A stretch of DNA of 64,000 nucleotides from CAITSH01 sp945892985 (lineage in GTDB: Bacteria > Pseudomonadota > Gammaproteobacteria > Burkholderiales > SG8-39), in NCBI GenBank assembly GCA_945892985.1, contig CAMDDU010000009.1:1-64000 (forward strand), given 5' to 3'. Positions within the stretch are counted from its first letter, which is position 1, and every line of letters starts with the position of its first letter. Positions 7,727-19,220 of the stretch are shown here, one piece after another. Under the pieces are notes generated by a model. It made no database searches and was not told the origin of the DNA. It saw only the letters and a program-made list of their open reading frames with translations. A program made the position numbers and the translations under genes.

Positions 7727-8956
7727 TCAGGTTCTGTATTCAGCGTTGATCTTGACGTAATCGTAGGAGTAATCGCAGGTCCACACCGTCGCGGCGCCTG
7801 CGCCGCGCCCGAGCTCGACGCGCACCACGATTTCAGCCGGCCTCATCACGCGCGCGCCGTCCTCTTCGCGGTAACTGGCGGCGCGGCCGCCGCAATCAAT
7901 GACTTTCACGTCACCGAGGTAAAGGTTGACCCGGGAGGTGTCGAGGGCGGCGATACCGGCATTGCCTATTGCCATGATGAGGCGACCCAGATTGGGATCG
8001 GATGCGAAAAATGCCGTTTTCACCAGCGGCGAATGGGCGATACATTTGGCCACGACGTGGGCTTCAGCCGAGCTCGCCGCACCGACAACATCAATGGTAA
8101 TGAACTTGGTCGCCCCCTCGCCGTCACGCGCGATGCATTGCGCCAGGTGCACGGCCACTTCGCTGATGGCGCGCTTGAGGGTATCGTAATCGGCGCCACC
8201 TTCGATCGCCTTGTGGGCCGCCTGGCCGGTGGCCGCGATCACGAAGGAATCGTTGGTGGAGGTGTCGCCGTCAACAGTGACCCGGTTGAACGACGCATCG
8301 GCCACTTCCTTGACCAGACGCGCCAGCGCGCCCTGCGTCACCACCGCATCGGTGGCGATAAAGGCCAGCATGGTCGCCATGTTCGGCTGCAGCATGCCCA
8401 CCCCCTTGGCCATGCCCGTGACCGACACCTGGGCCCCGCCGATCATCAGGCTGCGGGAAACCGCCTTGGCCACGGTGTCCGTGGTCATAATCGCCTGCGC
8501 CGCCAAGGCCCAATGGTCCGGGCCCGCCGCCAGGCTTGCCTTGCAGGCGGGCAGCGCCGCTTCTATGCGATCAACAGGCAGATGCTCAAGAATGACCCCG
8601 GTCGAAAAAGGCAGCACTTCCGCCTCGGCGCAACCGATGGCATCGGCCACCGCCTTGCAGGTGCGCCGCGCTGCGGCAAGGCCCTGCTCGCCGGTGCCGC
8701 AATTGGCGTTGCCGGCATTGACAATGATCGCGCGTATTGGCGTCCCGGCAGCCAATTGCGCACGACAGACCTGCACCGGTGCCGCGGCGAAACTGTTTTG
8801 CGTGAACACGCCGGCGACACGGCTGCCGGCAGCCAATTGCATCAGCATCAGATCGCGCCGGCCGGCTTTGCGAATACCGGCTTCGGCATAACCGAGTTCC
8901 ACCCCGGGCACCGCCAGCAGCGCCGCCGCGTCCGGCGGCATAAGGTTCACAGCCAT
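7727..8956 (-). CDS. argJ: ArgJ, bifunctional ornithine acetyltransferase / N-acetylglutamate synthase
   Basis: A protein of 409 residues for the cyclic arginine pathway. It transfers acetyl from N-acetylornithine to glutamate and may also make N-acetylglutamate from acetyl-CoA. The precursor cleaves itself just before the nucleophilic threonine, and the cleavage region is present (KGVGMLQPNMATMLAFIATD). Family motifs NAGNAN, TVDGDTSTND and GEGATKF are clear. The C-terminal SYDYVKINAEYRT is the typical ending. It is transcribed with the DUF815 ATPase downstream. A member of the 33-bp repeat family lies between it and secA upstream. Confidence 0.95.
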   Translation of the reverse strand: MAVNLMPPDAAALLAVPGVELGYAEAGIRKAGRRDLMLMQLAAGSRVAGVFTQNSFAAAPVQVCRAQLAAGTPIRAIIVNAGNANCGTGEQGLAAARRTCKAVADAIGCAEAEVLPFSTGVILEHLPVDRIEAALPACKASLAAGPDHWALAAQAIMTTDTVAKAVSRSLMIGGAQVSVTGMAKGVGMLQPNMATMLAFIATDAVVTQGALARLVKEVADASFNRVTVDGDTSTNDSFVIAATGQAAHKAIEGGADYDTLKRAISEVAVHLAQCIARDGEGATKFITIDVVGAASSAEAHVVAKCIAHSPLVKTAFFASDPNLGRLIMAIGNAGIAALDTSRVNLYLGDVKVIDCGGRAASYREEDGARVMRPAEIVVRVELGRGAGAATVWTCDYSYDYVKINAEYRT

Positions 8957-8998
8957 GGCTCTAGCACCCCAGTCAGACGATGAGATTTATAGGACTAC

Positions 8999-9031
8999 CT
9001 GCAAAGCCTTGCCAGACGGCCGTTTCCAGCC
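8999..9031 (+). repeat. 33-bp dispersed palindrome, copy 1
   Basis: It starts CTGCAAAGCC on the plus strand and ends GTTTCCAGCC. It lies 17 bp beyond the secA stop codon (minus strand), between secA and argJ. It is the most diverged copy in its centre. See the finding on this family. Confidence 0.55.
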
Positions 9032-9047
9032 ATAACGCCGCCCCTTA

Positions 9048-11804
<2,757 letters not shown>

Positions 11805-11842
11805 CGAGGAGGGAGAGAAAACCTGCGAAAAGCGGAGATTTT

Positions 11843-11862
11843 AGCACGCCGAACGGCGTGCT
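11843..11862. other. perfect GC-rich palindrome in the secA leader
   Basis: AGCACGCCG-AA-CGGCGTGCT-type hairpin of 20 bp, 39 bp before the secA start. On the minus strand it is followed by AAAATCTCC and not by a T run, so it does not look like a simple terminator. It may be an mRNA leader structure or the end of the upstream M23 transcript. Confidence 0.4.
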
Positions 11863-12017
11863 TCCCCGTCAAAGGATGGAGGCGGGAGATCCAGATTGAA
11901 AATCCGGGGACAAGCCCGATTAAGCGTCTGGAACAAGCCCTTGGAGCAGGCCTCTGAAGGCCGGTTGGCAAACCCCGCTGCTGCGGGGCGGGGACACCGC
12001 GGGCCGCTGGCGCAAAA

Positions 12018-12953
12018 CTATTTTTTTGCCGCTACGGTGGCCTGTTGCAGGAAACGCGCCGGGTTCTGCGCCACGCCCTTGAAACGCACTTCAAAATGCA
12101 GGTGGGCGCCGGTCGAACGACCGGTGTTGCCGACCTCGGCTATTTTCTTGCCGCGCTGAATCAGGTCGCCCGCCTTGACCAACAAACGCGACGCATGGGC
12201 GTAACGCGTGGTGAAATCGTTGCCGTGATCAATCTCGATCAAGTTGCCATATTGCGGGTGCATTTCGGCAAACACCACCACGCCGCCGGCGGCCGAATAA
12301 ATCGGCGTGCCGACATCGGCGATGAAGTCGACGCCCTCGTGCATGGCGTTCATGCCGGTGAAAGGGTCGGGGCGCCAGCCAAAGCTTGACGCATTGTATG
12401 TGCCGTTCACCGGCTGCACCGTCGGCATCAGCTTTTTCTTGATTTGCGCGTCGAACAACTGCGATTCGAGCACATCGAGGTGGTCGGTGCGGTTTTCCAT
12501 GTGCCGCGAGAGCAAGCTGAGCTGGCGGCTGAACTCGTCAACCGAAAAGCTGTGGGCCGGGGTGCTCGAAGGCAGGGCACCGCCGCGGCCGGGTTGCTCG
12601 TTAAAGCGGAATTCCTGCGGTTTCATCCCTGAAAGGGCCGACAGCCGCTCACCCAAAGCATCGAGACGCATCAACTGCGCCTGCATCTGCCCGAGTTTGA
12701 CCGCCATGGCGTTGAGGTTCTCGCGCACGAAACTCTGTTCCTTTTCTTTCTCCTTGTGCTGCGCATCGAGCAGGAGCGTTTCAAGAAACGGCAGTTTGAT
12801 CTCTGCGGCGTGGCGGAAACCGAAATACGCGAGACTCGCCGACAAGGCGAACATCACAAAAACCAGTGCGCCAACGGCCATAACGACATCGCGCAAAGTC
12901 AGTGTCAACGACTTTGCCGTTGCCAGCCGGTTTGAAACCAGAATAATATGCAT
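12018..12953 (-). CDS. M23-family (LytM) peptidoglycan endopeptidase, membrane anchored
   Basis: A protein of about 311 residues. An N-terminal membrane segment near residues 20-42 is followed by a coiled-coil stretch. The C-terminal LytM domain starts near residue 190 (SSFGWRPDPFTG) and holds the zinc ligands in HEGVDF and HLHFEV, so it should be catalytically competent. It probably cleaves peptide cross-links during growth or division. The start chosen is ATG 12953, preceded by AGAGGGAAG; an ATG at 12980 would overlap the start codon of the divergent DciA-like gene and lacks a ribosome-binding site. It sits between secA and the lpxC region, as in many betaproteobacteria. Confidence 0.88.
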   Translation of the reverse strand: MHIILVSNRLATAKSLTLTLRDVVMAVGALVFVMFALSASLAYFGFRHAAEIKLPFLETLLLDAQHKEKEKEQSFVRENLNAMAVKLGQMQAQLMRLDALGERLSALSGMKPQEFRFNEQPGRGGALPSSTPAHSFSVDEFSRQLSLLSRHMENRTDHLDVLESQLFDAQIKKKLMPTVQPVNGTYNASSFGWRPDPFTGMNAMHEGVDFIADVGTPIYSAAGGVVVFAEMHPQYGNLIEIDHGNDFTTRYAHASRLLVKAGDLIQRGKKIAEVGNTGRSTGAHLHFEVRFKGVAQNPARFLQQATVAAKK

Positions 12954-12978
12954 GTGCTTCCCTCTAACGGCTTTCGCC

Positions 12979-13293
12979 ATGCAATCGCGTCAAATTAGTG
13001 CTTACCTGGACAGCGCCGACGGTATCGGCTCATTGATGCTGCAGGCAGCCCGTCTTCTCGAACTTCGGCGGCAATTAGCTGAAATCTTGCCGAAGCCACT
13101 CGCAAAATTCTGCGAGATTGCCAACTATAAGCAGGGAAAAGTCGTTATTTTTGCCGAAAATGGCGCTATCGCCGCCAAATTAGCCCATTATCGTCCAAAG
13201 CTGATCAGCGCATTTACCGGACGGGGAATGGAGGTTACCGCAATCGAGGTTAGCGTGCAAGTCAGGCAAGCTTGGGGAAATTCAGGGGCATAG
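12979..13293 (+). CDS. DUF721 / DciA-like protein
   Basis: A basic protein of 104 residues with the DUF721 core: LLELRRQLAEILPKPLAKFC, IANYKQGKVVIFAENGAIAA, KLAHYRPKLISAF, then a last strand IEVSVQVRQ. This KH-like fold is shared by DciA, the loader or regulator of the DnaB helicase in bacteria without DnaC. It is one of the few plus-strand genes in this part of the window and is divergent from the M23 peptidase. Their start regions lie within 30 bp, implying overlapping promoters. It is shorter than many DciA proteins, which have an extra disordered half, so assignment to DciA proper is tentative. Confidence 0.75.
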   Translation: MQSRQISAYLDSADGIGSLMLQAARLLELRRQLAEILPKPLAKFCEIANYKQGKVVIFAENGAIAAKLAHYRPKLISAFTGRGMEVTAIEVSVQVRQAWGNSGA

Positions 13294-13374
13294 GGCGCTT
13301 TCCACCTTTCCAGCTTTCCACCTTCCCACGTATGGCCCAAGGTCGTAACAGGGCCGTAACAGGATCAGGCCAAT

Positions 13375-13560
13375 CTAGACGAGCACGAAGACCCGCTCCA
13401 AAGCCATCAAAGCCAGCACACCCAGCACGGCAAATACCGCGAACTGAAAGACACGAAAGGCGAAGCGCAGGTATTTGCGATCACGGGTGAACAACCACAT
13501 CAGCAAGGATGCGCACAGTGCGATCACCACCAGCACCGCCGCCAGACGCAACATCAGCAT
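13375..13560 (-). CDS. small two-helix inner-membrane protein next to lpxC
   Basis: A protein of 61 residues with two hydrophobic segments (about 4-22 and 38-58). They are separated by a basic loop, TRDRKYLRFAFR. It begins 28 bp after the lpxC stop in the same direction and probably shares its transcript. I do not recognise a named family. Location next to lpxC and the membrane topology are all that can be said. It converges on the DciA-like gene. Confidence 0.6.
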   Translation of the reverse strand: MLMLRLAAVLVVIALCASLLMWLFTRDRKYLRFAFRVFQFAVFAVLGVLALMALERVFVLV

Positions 13561-13588
13561 GGGATTGCCCGACGCTCAGCCTAGCCGC

Positions 13589-14506
13589 TCAGGCCGGCTG
13601 GGCGAGCAGACGGGTCAGTGCAGCCGGCGCGTCTTCGGCGCGCTCATAACTGACGAACTCCCAGGCGTCGGCGTGGGCGAAAAGCTCACGCAGCAACTGG
13701 TTGTTCAGGGCGTGGCCGGATTTATGGGCTGAAAACGCGCCCACCAGCGGGTGTCCCGCAAGATACAGATCGCCGATGGCGTCGAGCAATTTATGCTTTA
13801 CAAACTCATCGGCGTAGCGCAGCCCGTCGCTGTTGAGCACGCGAAATTCATCCATGACGATCGCGTTCTCCAGACTGCCCCCCAGAGCGAGACCGTTGGA
13901 GCGCAGGTTTTCCACATCGTGCATAAAGCCGAAGGTGCGCGCCCGCGCCACTTCCTTGGCATACGAGGTTTGGGCAAAATCAATCGTCGCCGACTGCGCC
14001 GATTTATCCAGCGCCGGATGATCAAAAACGATGGAAAAAGACAGCTTAAAGCCGGCAAAAGGTTCCAATTTCGCCCACTTGTCGCCATCGCGCACCTCCA
14101 CCGCCTTCTTGATGCGGATGTAGCGCTTGGCAACCGGCTGCTCTTCAATGCCCGCCGACTGGATGAGAAACACAAAGGGCGACGCGCTACCGTCCATGAT
14201 CGGCACTTCGGCACCCGACAAATCGACATAGGCATTGTCGATACCCAGTCCGGCCAGCGCCGACATGAGATGTTCGACCGTGGCCACCTTGGAACCATTT
14301 TCTTCCAGGGTGCTGCACAGGCGGGTGTCGGTGACGCTGTGCGCCTGCGCGCGAATGTCCACCGGCTGCGCCAGGTCGACGCGGCGAAACACGATGCCCG
14401 TATTGGGCTGCGCCGGGCGCAGCGTCATAGTGACCTTTTCGCCCGAGTGCAGACCGACGCCGGTGGCGCGGATCAAGGCTTTGAGGGTGCGTTGTTTCAG
14501 CATCAT
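13589..14506 (-). CDS. lpxC: LpxC, UDP-3-O-acyl-N-acetylglucosamine deacetylase
   Basis: A protein of 305 residues for the committed step of lipid A synthesis. Zinc ligands are visible: the histidine in VEHLMSALAGLGIDN (near residue 79), the histidine and aspartate in KHKLLDAIGDLYLAG (near 238-242), and the catalytic histidine in HKSGHALNN. The start KQRTLKALIRATGVGLHSG is typical. It is the last gene of the dcw region, separated from ftsZ by 390 bp with its own candidate promoter. A small membrane protein gene follows. Confidence 0.96.
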   Translation of the reverse strand: MMLKQRTLKALIRATGVGLHSGEKVTMTLRPAQPNTGIVFRRVDLAQPVDIRAQAHSVTDTRLCSTLEENGSKVATVEHLMSALAGLGIDNAYVDLSGAEVPIMDGSASPFVFLIQSAGIEEQPVAKRYIRIKKAVEVRDGDKWAKLEPFAGFKLSFSIVFDHPALDKSAQSATIDFAQTSYAKEVARARTFGFMHDVENLRSNGLALGGSLENAIVMDEFRVLNSDGLRYADEFVKHKLLDAIGDLYLAGHPLVGAFSAHKSGHALNNQLLRELFAHADAWEFVSYERAEDAPAALTRLLAQPA

Positions 14507-14589
14507 GACTATTGTGGGCCTTATCCGTTCACTGTGACGACAACGCGCCCGCGGCGAAATCGCTTTGGCACGCTTTCACGCCGATGCGC

Positions 14590-14595
14590 ATTATA
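14590..14595 (-). promoter_or_regulatory. candidate lpxC promoter -10 box
   Basis: The minus strand reads TATAAT exactly, 84 bp before the lpxC start. No good -35 hexamer sits 16-18 bp upstream, so it is a partial match only. Confidence 0.35.
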
Positions 14596-14896
14596 TCGCA
14601 GACTCAAGGAGATAGCGCCGCAGCGTGTGGCGCAACCAACGCAATGTAAGCACCCGCTCACCGCTTAAGTACGCGCGACCGTATGGCGATTTGCGCGGCA
14701 ACCTGTTTGCGCGGCGCGTCCGACGGATCGCCGCCGGACCATGCCGAAAACATGCGCCCAAGCAAGTCAGGCTTCGCGCAGAAAATACTGCGTAACAAAC
14801 ATCACAGGGCTGCGCCGGCTGTCCCGGATGGCAACCGGCGCCCTCCCCGCTCTCACCACTGCAGCCTCGACAAACCGGCTGCAGCGACGCCCAAAC
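14596..14896. other. ftsZ-lpxC intergenic sequence
   Basis: About 300 bp with no convincing ORF. It contains GC-rich dyads, such as the CTGCAG-rich segment at 14870-14885, but no terminator with a T run. Its length suggests that lpxC can be expressed apart from ftsZ. Confidence 0.4.
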
Positions 14897-16057
14897 CTAG
14901 TCCGCCTGCTTGCGCAGGAAGGCCGGAATGTCCAGCGTCGGCATGCCGCTTTGCTGCAAGGCCTCGATGGTTGATGCGCGGTCACGCTTGCGCATGACGG
15001 CGGGCATCGCCTCAAGCGAAGCGTAGTCGATGTTGCTTAGGCCTATATTGTCAGTGCCGGTTTTTTGCGACACCACCAGTTGCGGTTTTGGCATGCGCGA
15101 GGCGTTCAACTGCCCCAGACCCGTTGCCACCACCGTCACACGCAATTCGTCGCCCATGTTCTCATCGTAGACGGTGCCGAAAATAATCGTCGCGTCCTCG
15201 GCGGCAAAGCTGCGGATGGTGTTGAGCACCTCCTTGGTTTCGCGCATTTTCAGGCTGGACTTGTTGGCGGTGATGTTAACCACCACACCGCGCGCGCCCG
15301 ACAGGTTCACACCCTCGAGCAAGGGGCTGGCGACAGCCTGCTCCGCCGCGATGCGGGCGCGATCGACACCACCGGCCGTGCCCGACCCCATCATCGCCAT
15401 GCCCTGTTCAGCCATGACCGTGCGCACGTCCTGGAAGTCGACGTTGATCATGCCCTTGACGTTGATGATCTCGGAAATTCCGCCGACCGCGTTTTTAAGC
15501 ACGTTGTCCGCGGCGGAGAAAGCGTCCTCCATCGAGATATCGTCGCCCAGTTCCTGCTCGAGTTTTTCGTTAAGGATAACGATGGCCGAATCGACGAACT
15601 GCGACAACTCGGCGATGCCGAGTTCGGCCGACTGCATGCGCCTCGTACCCTCGAAGGAGAAGGGCTTGGTAACGACTGCAACCGTGAGGATGCCCATTTC
15701 CTTTGCCACTTCGGCCACCACAGGCGCGGCGCCCGTTCCGGTTCCCCCACCCATGCCCGCGGTGATGAACACCATATGCGCACCGGCAAGCATCTCTGCG
15801 ATCTGGTCGCGTTGCTCCAGCGCGGCGGCGCGACCCGCCTCGGGCTTGGCACCCGCGCCAAGCCCCGTGGCACCGAGTTGTATCTGGTTTTTTGCCAGAC
15901 CGTGGATCAGTGCCTGCGCATCGGTGTTGGCGGCAATGAACTCCACGCCCTGCACTCCGCTGCGAATCATGTGATCGACGCAATTGCCGCCCGCGCCGCC
16001 CACGCCCACTACCTTGATTATGGTTCCACCTTGTTGTGCTTCGACGATTTCAAACAT
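14897..16057 (-). CDS. ftsZ: FtsZ, tubulin-like division GTPase
   Basis: A protein of 386 residues that forms the Z ring. The tubulin signature GGGTGTG is present in FITAGMGGGTGTGAAPVVAE (near residue 105), as are the N-terminal IKVVGVGGAGGN and the T7 synergy loop NVDFQDVRTVM. The C-terminal peptide LDIPAFLRKQAD is the conserved site for FtsA and other partners. An unordered linker precedes it. It starts 72 bp after the ftsA stop. Confidence 0.97.
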   Translation of the reverse strand: MFEIVEAQQGGTIIKVVGVGGAGGNCVDHMIRSGVQGVEFIAANTDAQALIHGLAKNQIQLGATGLGAGAKPEAGRAAALEQRDQIAEMLAGAHMVFITAGMGGGTGTGAAPVVAEVAKEMGILTVAVVTKPFSFEGTRRMQSAELGIAELSQFVDSAIVILNEKLEQELGDDISMEDAFSAADNVLKNAVGGISEIINVKGMINVDFQDVRTVMAEQGMAMMGSGTAGGVDRARIAAEQAVASPLLEGVNLSGARGVVVNITANKSSLKMRETKEVLNTIRSFAAEDATIIFGTVYDENMGDELRVTVVATGLGQLNASRMPKPQLVVSQKTGTDNIGLSNIDYASLEAMPAVMRKRDRASTIEALQQSGMPTLDIPAFLRKQAD

Positions 16058-16129
16058 GCCTGCCTCCTTCTTCCGGGAAAATACAAAAAGAACATCAAGA
16101 AAAAAAACATTTACCTTTAATTTAAAAGC

Positions 16130-17359
16130 TCAAAAATTTTTCTGAAACCATTCCCTCATCCTTGACATGACTTGCTTCATCGAGCTGCCCTGGCGCGACA
16201 CGATGCCGCGCTGCGTCTGCGTGACCCCCTCGAGCAGCAGGCCGACGACCGTCGCGTAACGCGGGTTGCGCACCACGTGCGCGAGCCCGCCCTGGTAGCG
16301 CGGCACCCCCATGCGCACCGGCATGTGGAAAATTTCCTCCCCGAGTTCGACCATACCGAGCATGGTCGATGAACCGCCGGTGAGGACGATGCCAGATGAC
16401 AGCAGTTCGAGATAACCCGAGCGCTGCAACTCCTCGCGCACCAGCGAGTAAAGTTCCTCGACGCGCGGCTCTATCACCTCGGCCAGGGTCTGGCGCGAAA
16501 GCTGGCGCGGGCCGCGGTCGCCAAGACCGGGCACCTCGACCATTTCATTCGGGTCGGCGAGCTGGCGCAGCGCGCAGCCGTAACGAATTTTAATTTCCTC
16601 GGCCTCGGGCGTCGGGGTGCGCAGGGCCATGGCGATATCGCTGGTGATCTGGTCGCCGGCGATGGGCAGCACCGCAGTGTGGCGGATCGCGCCCTCGCGA
16701 AATATCGCCAGGTCGGTGGTTCCGCCGCCGATATCCACGAGGCAAACGCCAAGCTCCTTTTCGTCCTCGGACAGCACCGCCAGGCTCGACGCCAGCGGTT
16801 GCAGGATGAGGTCGCTGACCTCCAGGCCGCAACGACGCACGCACTTGACGATGTTCTGCGCGGCGCTCACCGCACCGGTGACGATATGCACCTTGACCTC
16901 GAGGCGCACGCCGGACATGCCCAGCGGCTCCTTGATGCCATCCTGACCGTCAACGATGAACTCCTGCGTCAGGATGTGCAACACCTGCTGGTCGGTGGGG
17001 ATGGGCATGGCGCGCGCGGTTTCGATCACGCGATTGACGTCGATGGAGGACACTTCCTTGTCCTTGATAGGCACCATGCCGTTGCCGTTAAAGCTCTTGA
17101 TGTGGCTGCCGGCGATGCCGGTGTAGACGCGCTGGATACGCACGCCGGCCATCAGCTCGGCCTCTTCGAGCGCGCGCTGGATGGCGCTGACCGTCGATTC
17201 GATATTGACCACCACGCCTTTTTTCAGGCCGCGTGATTCATGATTGCCCATGCCTATCACCTCGAGGCGTCCGTCGGGCATAAGTTCGGCAACGACGGCG
17301 ACCACCTTGGAGGTGCCAATGTCGAGGCCGACGATCAGATTGCGATTGTCTTTTGTCAT
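16130..17359 (-). CDS. ftsA: FtsA, actin-like division protein
   Basis: A protein of 409 residues that tethers FtsZ to the membrane. Actin-fold phosphate loops are seen in LDIGTSKVVAVVAEL (residues 11-25) and LVDIGGGTTDLAIF, with TGGSSTM near the C-terminal part. The last residues, MSRMREWFQKNF, are the amphipathic membrane-binding helix. The gene is separated from ftsQ by 138 bp containing a palindromic repeat, whereas most junctions in this cluster overlap or are nearly touching. Confidence 0.96.
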   Translation of the reverse strand: MTKDNRNLIVGLDIGTSKVVAVVAELMPDGRLEVIGMGNHESRGLKKGVVVNIESTVSAIQRALEEAELMAGVRIQRVYTGIAGSHIKSFNGNGMVPIKDKEVSSIDVNRVIETARAMPIPTDQQVLHILTQEFIVDGQDGIKEPLGMSGVRLEVKVHIVTGAVSAAQNIVKCVRRCGLEVSDLILQPLASSLAVLSEDEKELGVCLVDIGGGTTDLAIFREGAIRHTAVLPIAGDQITSDIAMALRTPTPEAEEIKIRYGCALRQLADPNEMVEVPGLGDRGPRQLSRQTLAEVIEPRVEELYSLVREELQRSGYLELLSSGIVLTGGSSTMLGMVELGEEIFHMPVRMGVPRYQGGLAHVVRNPRYATVVGLLLEGVTQTQRGIVSRQGSSMKQVMSRMREWFQKNF

Positions 17360-17398
17360 GGTGTCGTCACTTGGAAAGTCGCCTCAGCGACTCCGATG

Positions 17399-17451
17399 CC
17401 TCCCCTCGCCCCTTGCGGGAGAGGGGCCGGGGGTGAGGGGGAGGGTACGAG
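17399..17451. repeat. C-rich/G-rich palindromic repeat in the ftsQ-ftsA gap
   Basis: The plus strand reads CCCCTCGCCCCTTGCGGGAG, then AGGGGCCGGGGGTGAGGGGG. It belongs to the widespread proteobacterial family CCCTCTCCC...GGGAGAGGG. Related copies are at 49368-49408 and 54776-54816. Its position splits ftsQ from ftsA. Confidence 0.65.
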
Positions 17452-17497
17452 CGGGCATTCATGCATGGCGTTGTCCGTTTGCATTCTTTGTCTTCCC

Positions 17498-18319
17498 CTA
17501 TGCGCGTTTGCGCGCGGCTTTCCGGTCGGAATCGGGATTGAGAATTTCGGGCACGCGCAAGGCGAAGCCGTTGGGGTATCGCAAGTCAACGTAGTCGAGC
17601 CGGCGGCGGAGCTTGCCCAGCGTTTGCGGATAGATGGCGGCAAAGCGCGCGAGGCGCTCGGTAACCGGCAATGGCGCCGGCGCCTGCGCGCCCTGCGATG
17701 GCACCGGTTCCTGGCTCACCTCGCGCCCGAGTTCGACCACCAGGCCGTTGGCAAGGCGCAAGCGCCAGGCGTAGCGGCCCGACAGCAACACCTGGCGCGG
17801 CTCCAGTGCCGAGCCGAGCGGCGCGAGAATGGTTTTGAAGGCGCGGTAGCGCTCGGTCACCTGGCGCTCGCTCGCCACCGGACCGAACAGCAGCGGCAAG
17901 GCCTGCCGCTCCCGCATATCTGCGCCACCACCGTCGAATACCTCGCCCTGCACATTGACCAAGCGGTCATCGCCCCAGCGCGCCAGCGCGACGTGCTCCT
18001 CGATCGCCACATCAAGTCGATCGGGCCAGGAGCGGCGCACAGCCACCTTGCGCACCCAAGGCAGCGCGCCCAGTTTGGTGCGCACGCCGTCAAGATCGAT
18101 GCCGAAAAAATTGCCACTGACGCGCCCGGACAGCGCCTCATCGATTTGCATCTCGGTGAGTCGTGTCAGTTCGCCCTGCACCGCCTGCACGCGCACCACG
18201 CGCAGCGGAAAGAGCTGCGAGGTCACCACCGAGTAATACGCCCCCCACGACACCAGCAGGCCGGCCACCACGAGCAAGCCGGCGCTGATGCCGTTGAGAA
18301 GGCGCGGGTTATCCCACAT
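17498..18319 (-). CDS. ftsQ: FtsQ, division protein of the FtsQBL complex
   Basis: A bitopic membrane protein of 273 residues. A single membrane segment lies near residues 10-32 (LLNGISAGLLVVAGLLVSWG). A POTRA domain follows, opening with FPLRVVRVQAVQG, and then the beta domain with LPWVRKVAVRRSWPDRLDVA, which is diagnostic. The tail is lysine/arginine rich. The start overlaps the ddl stop by 11 bp, so the pair is probably translationally coupled. The ftsA gene follows after a 138-bp gap. Confidence 0.93.
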   Translation of the reverse strand: MWDNPRLLNGISAGLLVVAGLLVSWGAYYSVVTSQLFPLRVVRVQAVQGELTRLTEMQIDEALSGRVSGNFFGIDLDGVRTKLGALPWVRKVAVRRSWPDRLDVAIEEHVALARWGDDRLVNVQGEVFDGGGADMRERQALPLLFGPVASERQVTERYRAFKTILAPLGSALEPRQVLLSGRYAWRLRLANGLVVELGREVSQEPVPSQGAQAPAPLPVTERLARFAAIYPQTLGKLRRRLDYVDLRYPNGFALRVPEILNPDSDRKAARKRA

Positions 18320-19220
18320 GTGCGCTCTCCAGTATCGCCATCACCAGATCCTCGAAAGACAGGCCGGCCTCGCGCGCGGCCATCGGCACCAGGCTGTGCG
18401 CGGTCATACCCGGTGAGGTGTTCATCTCGAGCAGCCAGGGCTTGCCGGCGGCATCGATCATCAGGTCGGCGCGCCCCCAGCCACGGCAGTCAAGCAGGCG
18501 GAACGCCTCGAGCGAAATAGTTTGGATGCCTTTTTCCAGCTCGGAGGGCAGTCCCGACGGACAGAAATAGCGCGTGTCGTCGGAGAAATACTTGTTCTGG
18601 TAATCGTAGTTCCCACCAGGCGCCTCGATGCGAATCACCGGCAGCGCCCGACCGCCAAGGATAGAGACGGTGACTTCGCGACCTTCGATGAATTGCTCGG
18701 CCAGCACCAGCGGATCGTGGCGCGCCGCGTCGTCGTAGGCCTTGGACAGATCCTCAAGGCGCGTGACCTTGCTGATCCCGATGGTCGAACCCTCGCGCGC
18801 CGGCTTGACGATCAGCGGCAGACCGATTTCGCGCGCCACCTGTTTCCAGTCCGCCTCCGCCGTCAGGACCAGATAACGCGGTGTGGGTAGCCCGACCTGC
18901 AACCAGATCATCTTGGTCCGCCACTTGTCCATCGCCAGAGCCGAGGCCATCACGCCACTGCCGGTGTAGGGAATCGCCATCGTCTCCAGCGCACCCTGCA
19001 CCGTGCCATCTTCGCCGTAGCGCCCGTGCAGCGCAATGAACACGCGTTTGAAGCCTTCGGCAGAGAGCGTTGTCAACGGGCGCTCCGCCGGGTCGAAGGC
19101 GTGGGCGTCGACGCCGCGCGCCTGCAGCGCCGCCAGCACGGCCTTGCCCGACAGCAGCGATATCTCGCGCTCGGACGACGGTCCGCCCATCAACACTGCA
19201 ACCTTGCCGAATCCGCTCAT
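18309..19220 (-). CDS. ddl: D-alanine--D-alanine ligase
   Basis: An ATP-grasp enzyme of 303 residues that makes the D-Ala-D-Ala dipeptide for the peptidoglycan precursor. Visible motifs are VLMGGPSSEREISLLSG at the start, HGRYGEDGTVQGALE, PYTGSGVMASALAMDKWRTK, KPAREGSTIGISK and the metal-binding end LLEMNTSPGMTAHSLVP. ATG overlaps the murB stop in an ATGA junction. The gene is the single ddl in the window and lies in the dcw position of ddlB. Confidence 0.96.
   Translation of the reverse strand: MSGFGKVAVLMGGPSSEREISLLSGKAVLAALQARGVDAHAFDPAERPLTTLSAEGFKRVFIALHGRYGEDGTVQGALETMAIPYTGSGVMASALAMDKWRTKMIWLQVGLPTPRYLVLTAEADWKQVAREIGLPLIVKPAREGSTIGISKVTRLEDLSKAYDDAARHDPLVLAEQFIEGREVTVSILGGRALPVIRIEAPGGNYDYQNKYFSDDTRYFCPSGLPSELEKGIQTISLEAFRLLDCRGWGRADLMIDAAGKPWLLEMNTSPGMTAHSLVPMAAREAGLSFEDLVMAILESAHVG

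Noticed and set aside
13294..13374. Repeated CTTTCCAC and CGTAACAGG words between the DciA-like gene and the small membrane gene
   Set aside because: Short and irregular; not clearly a member of either repeat family.
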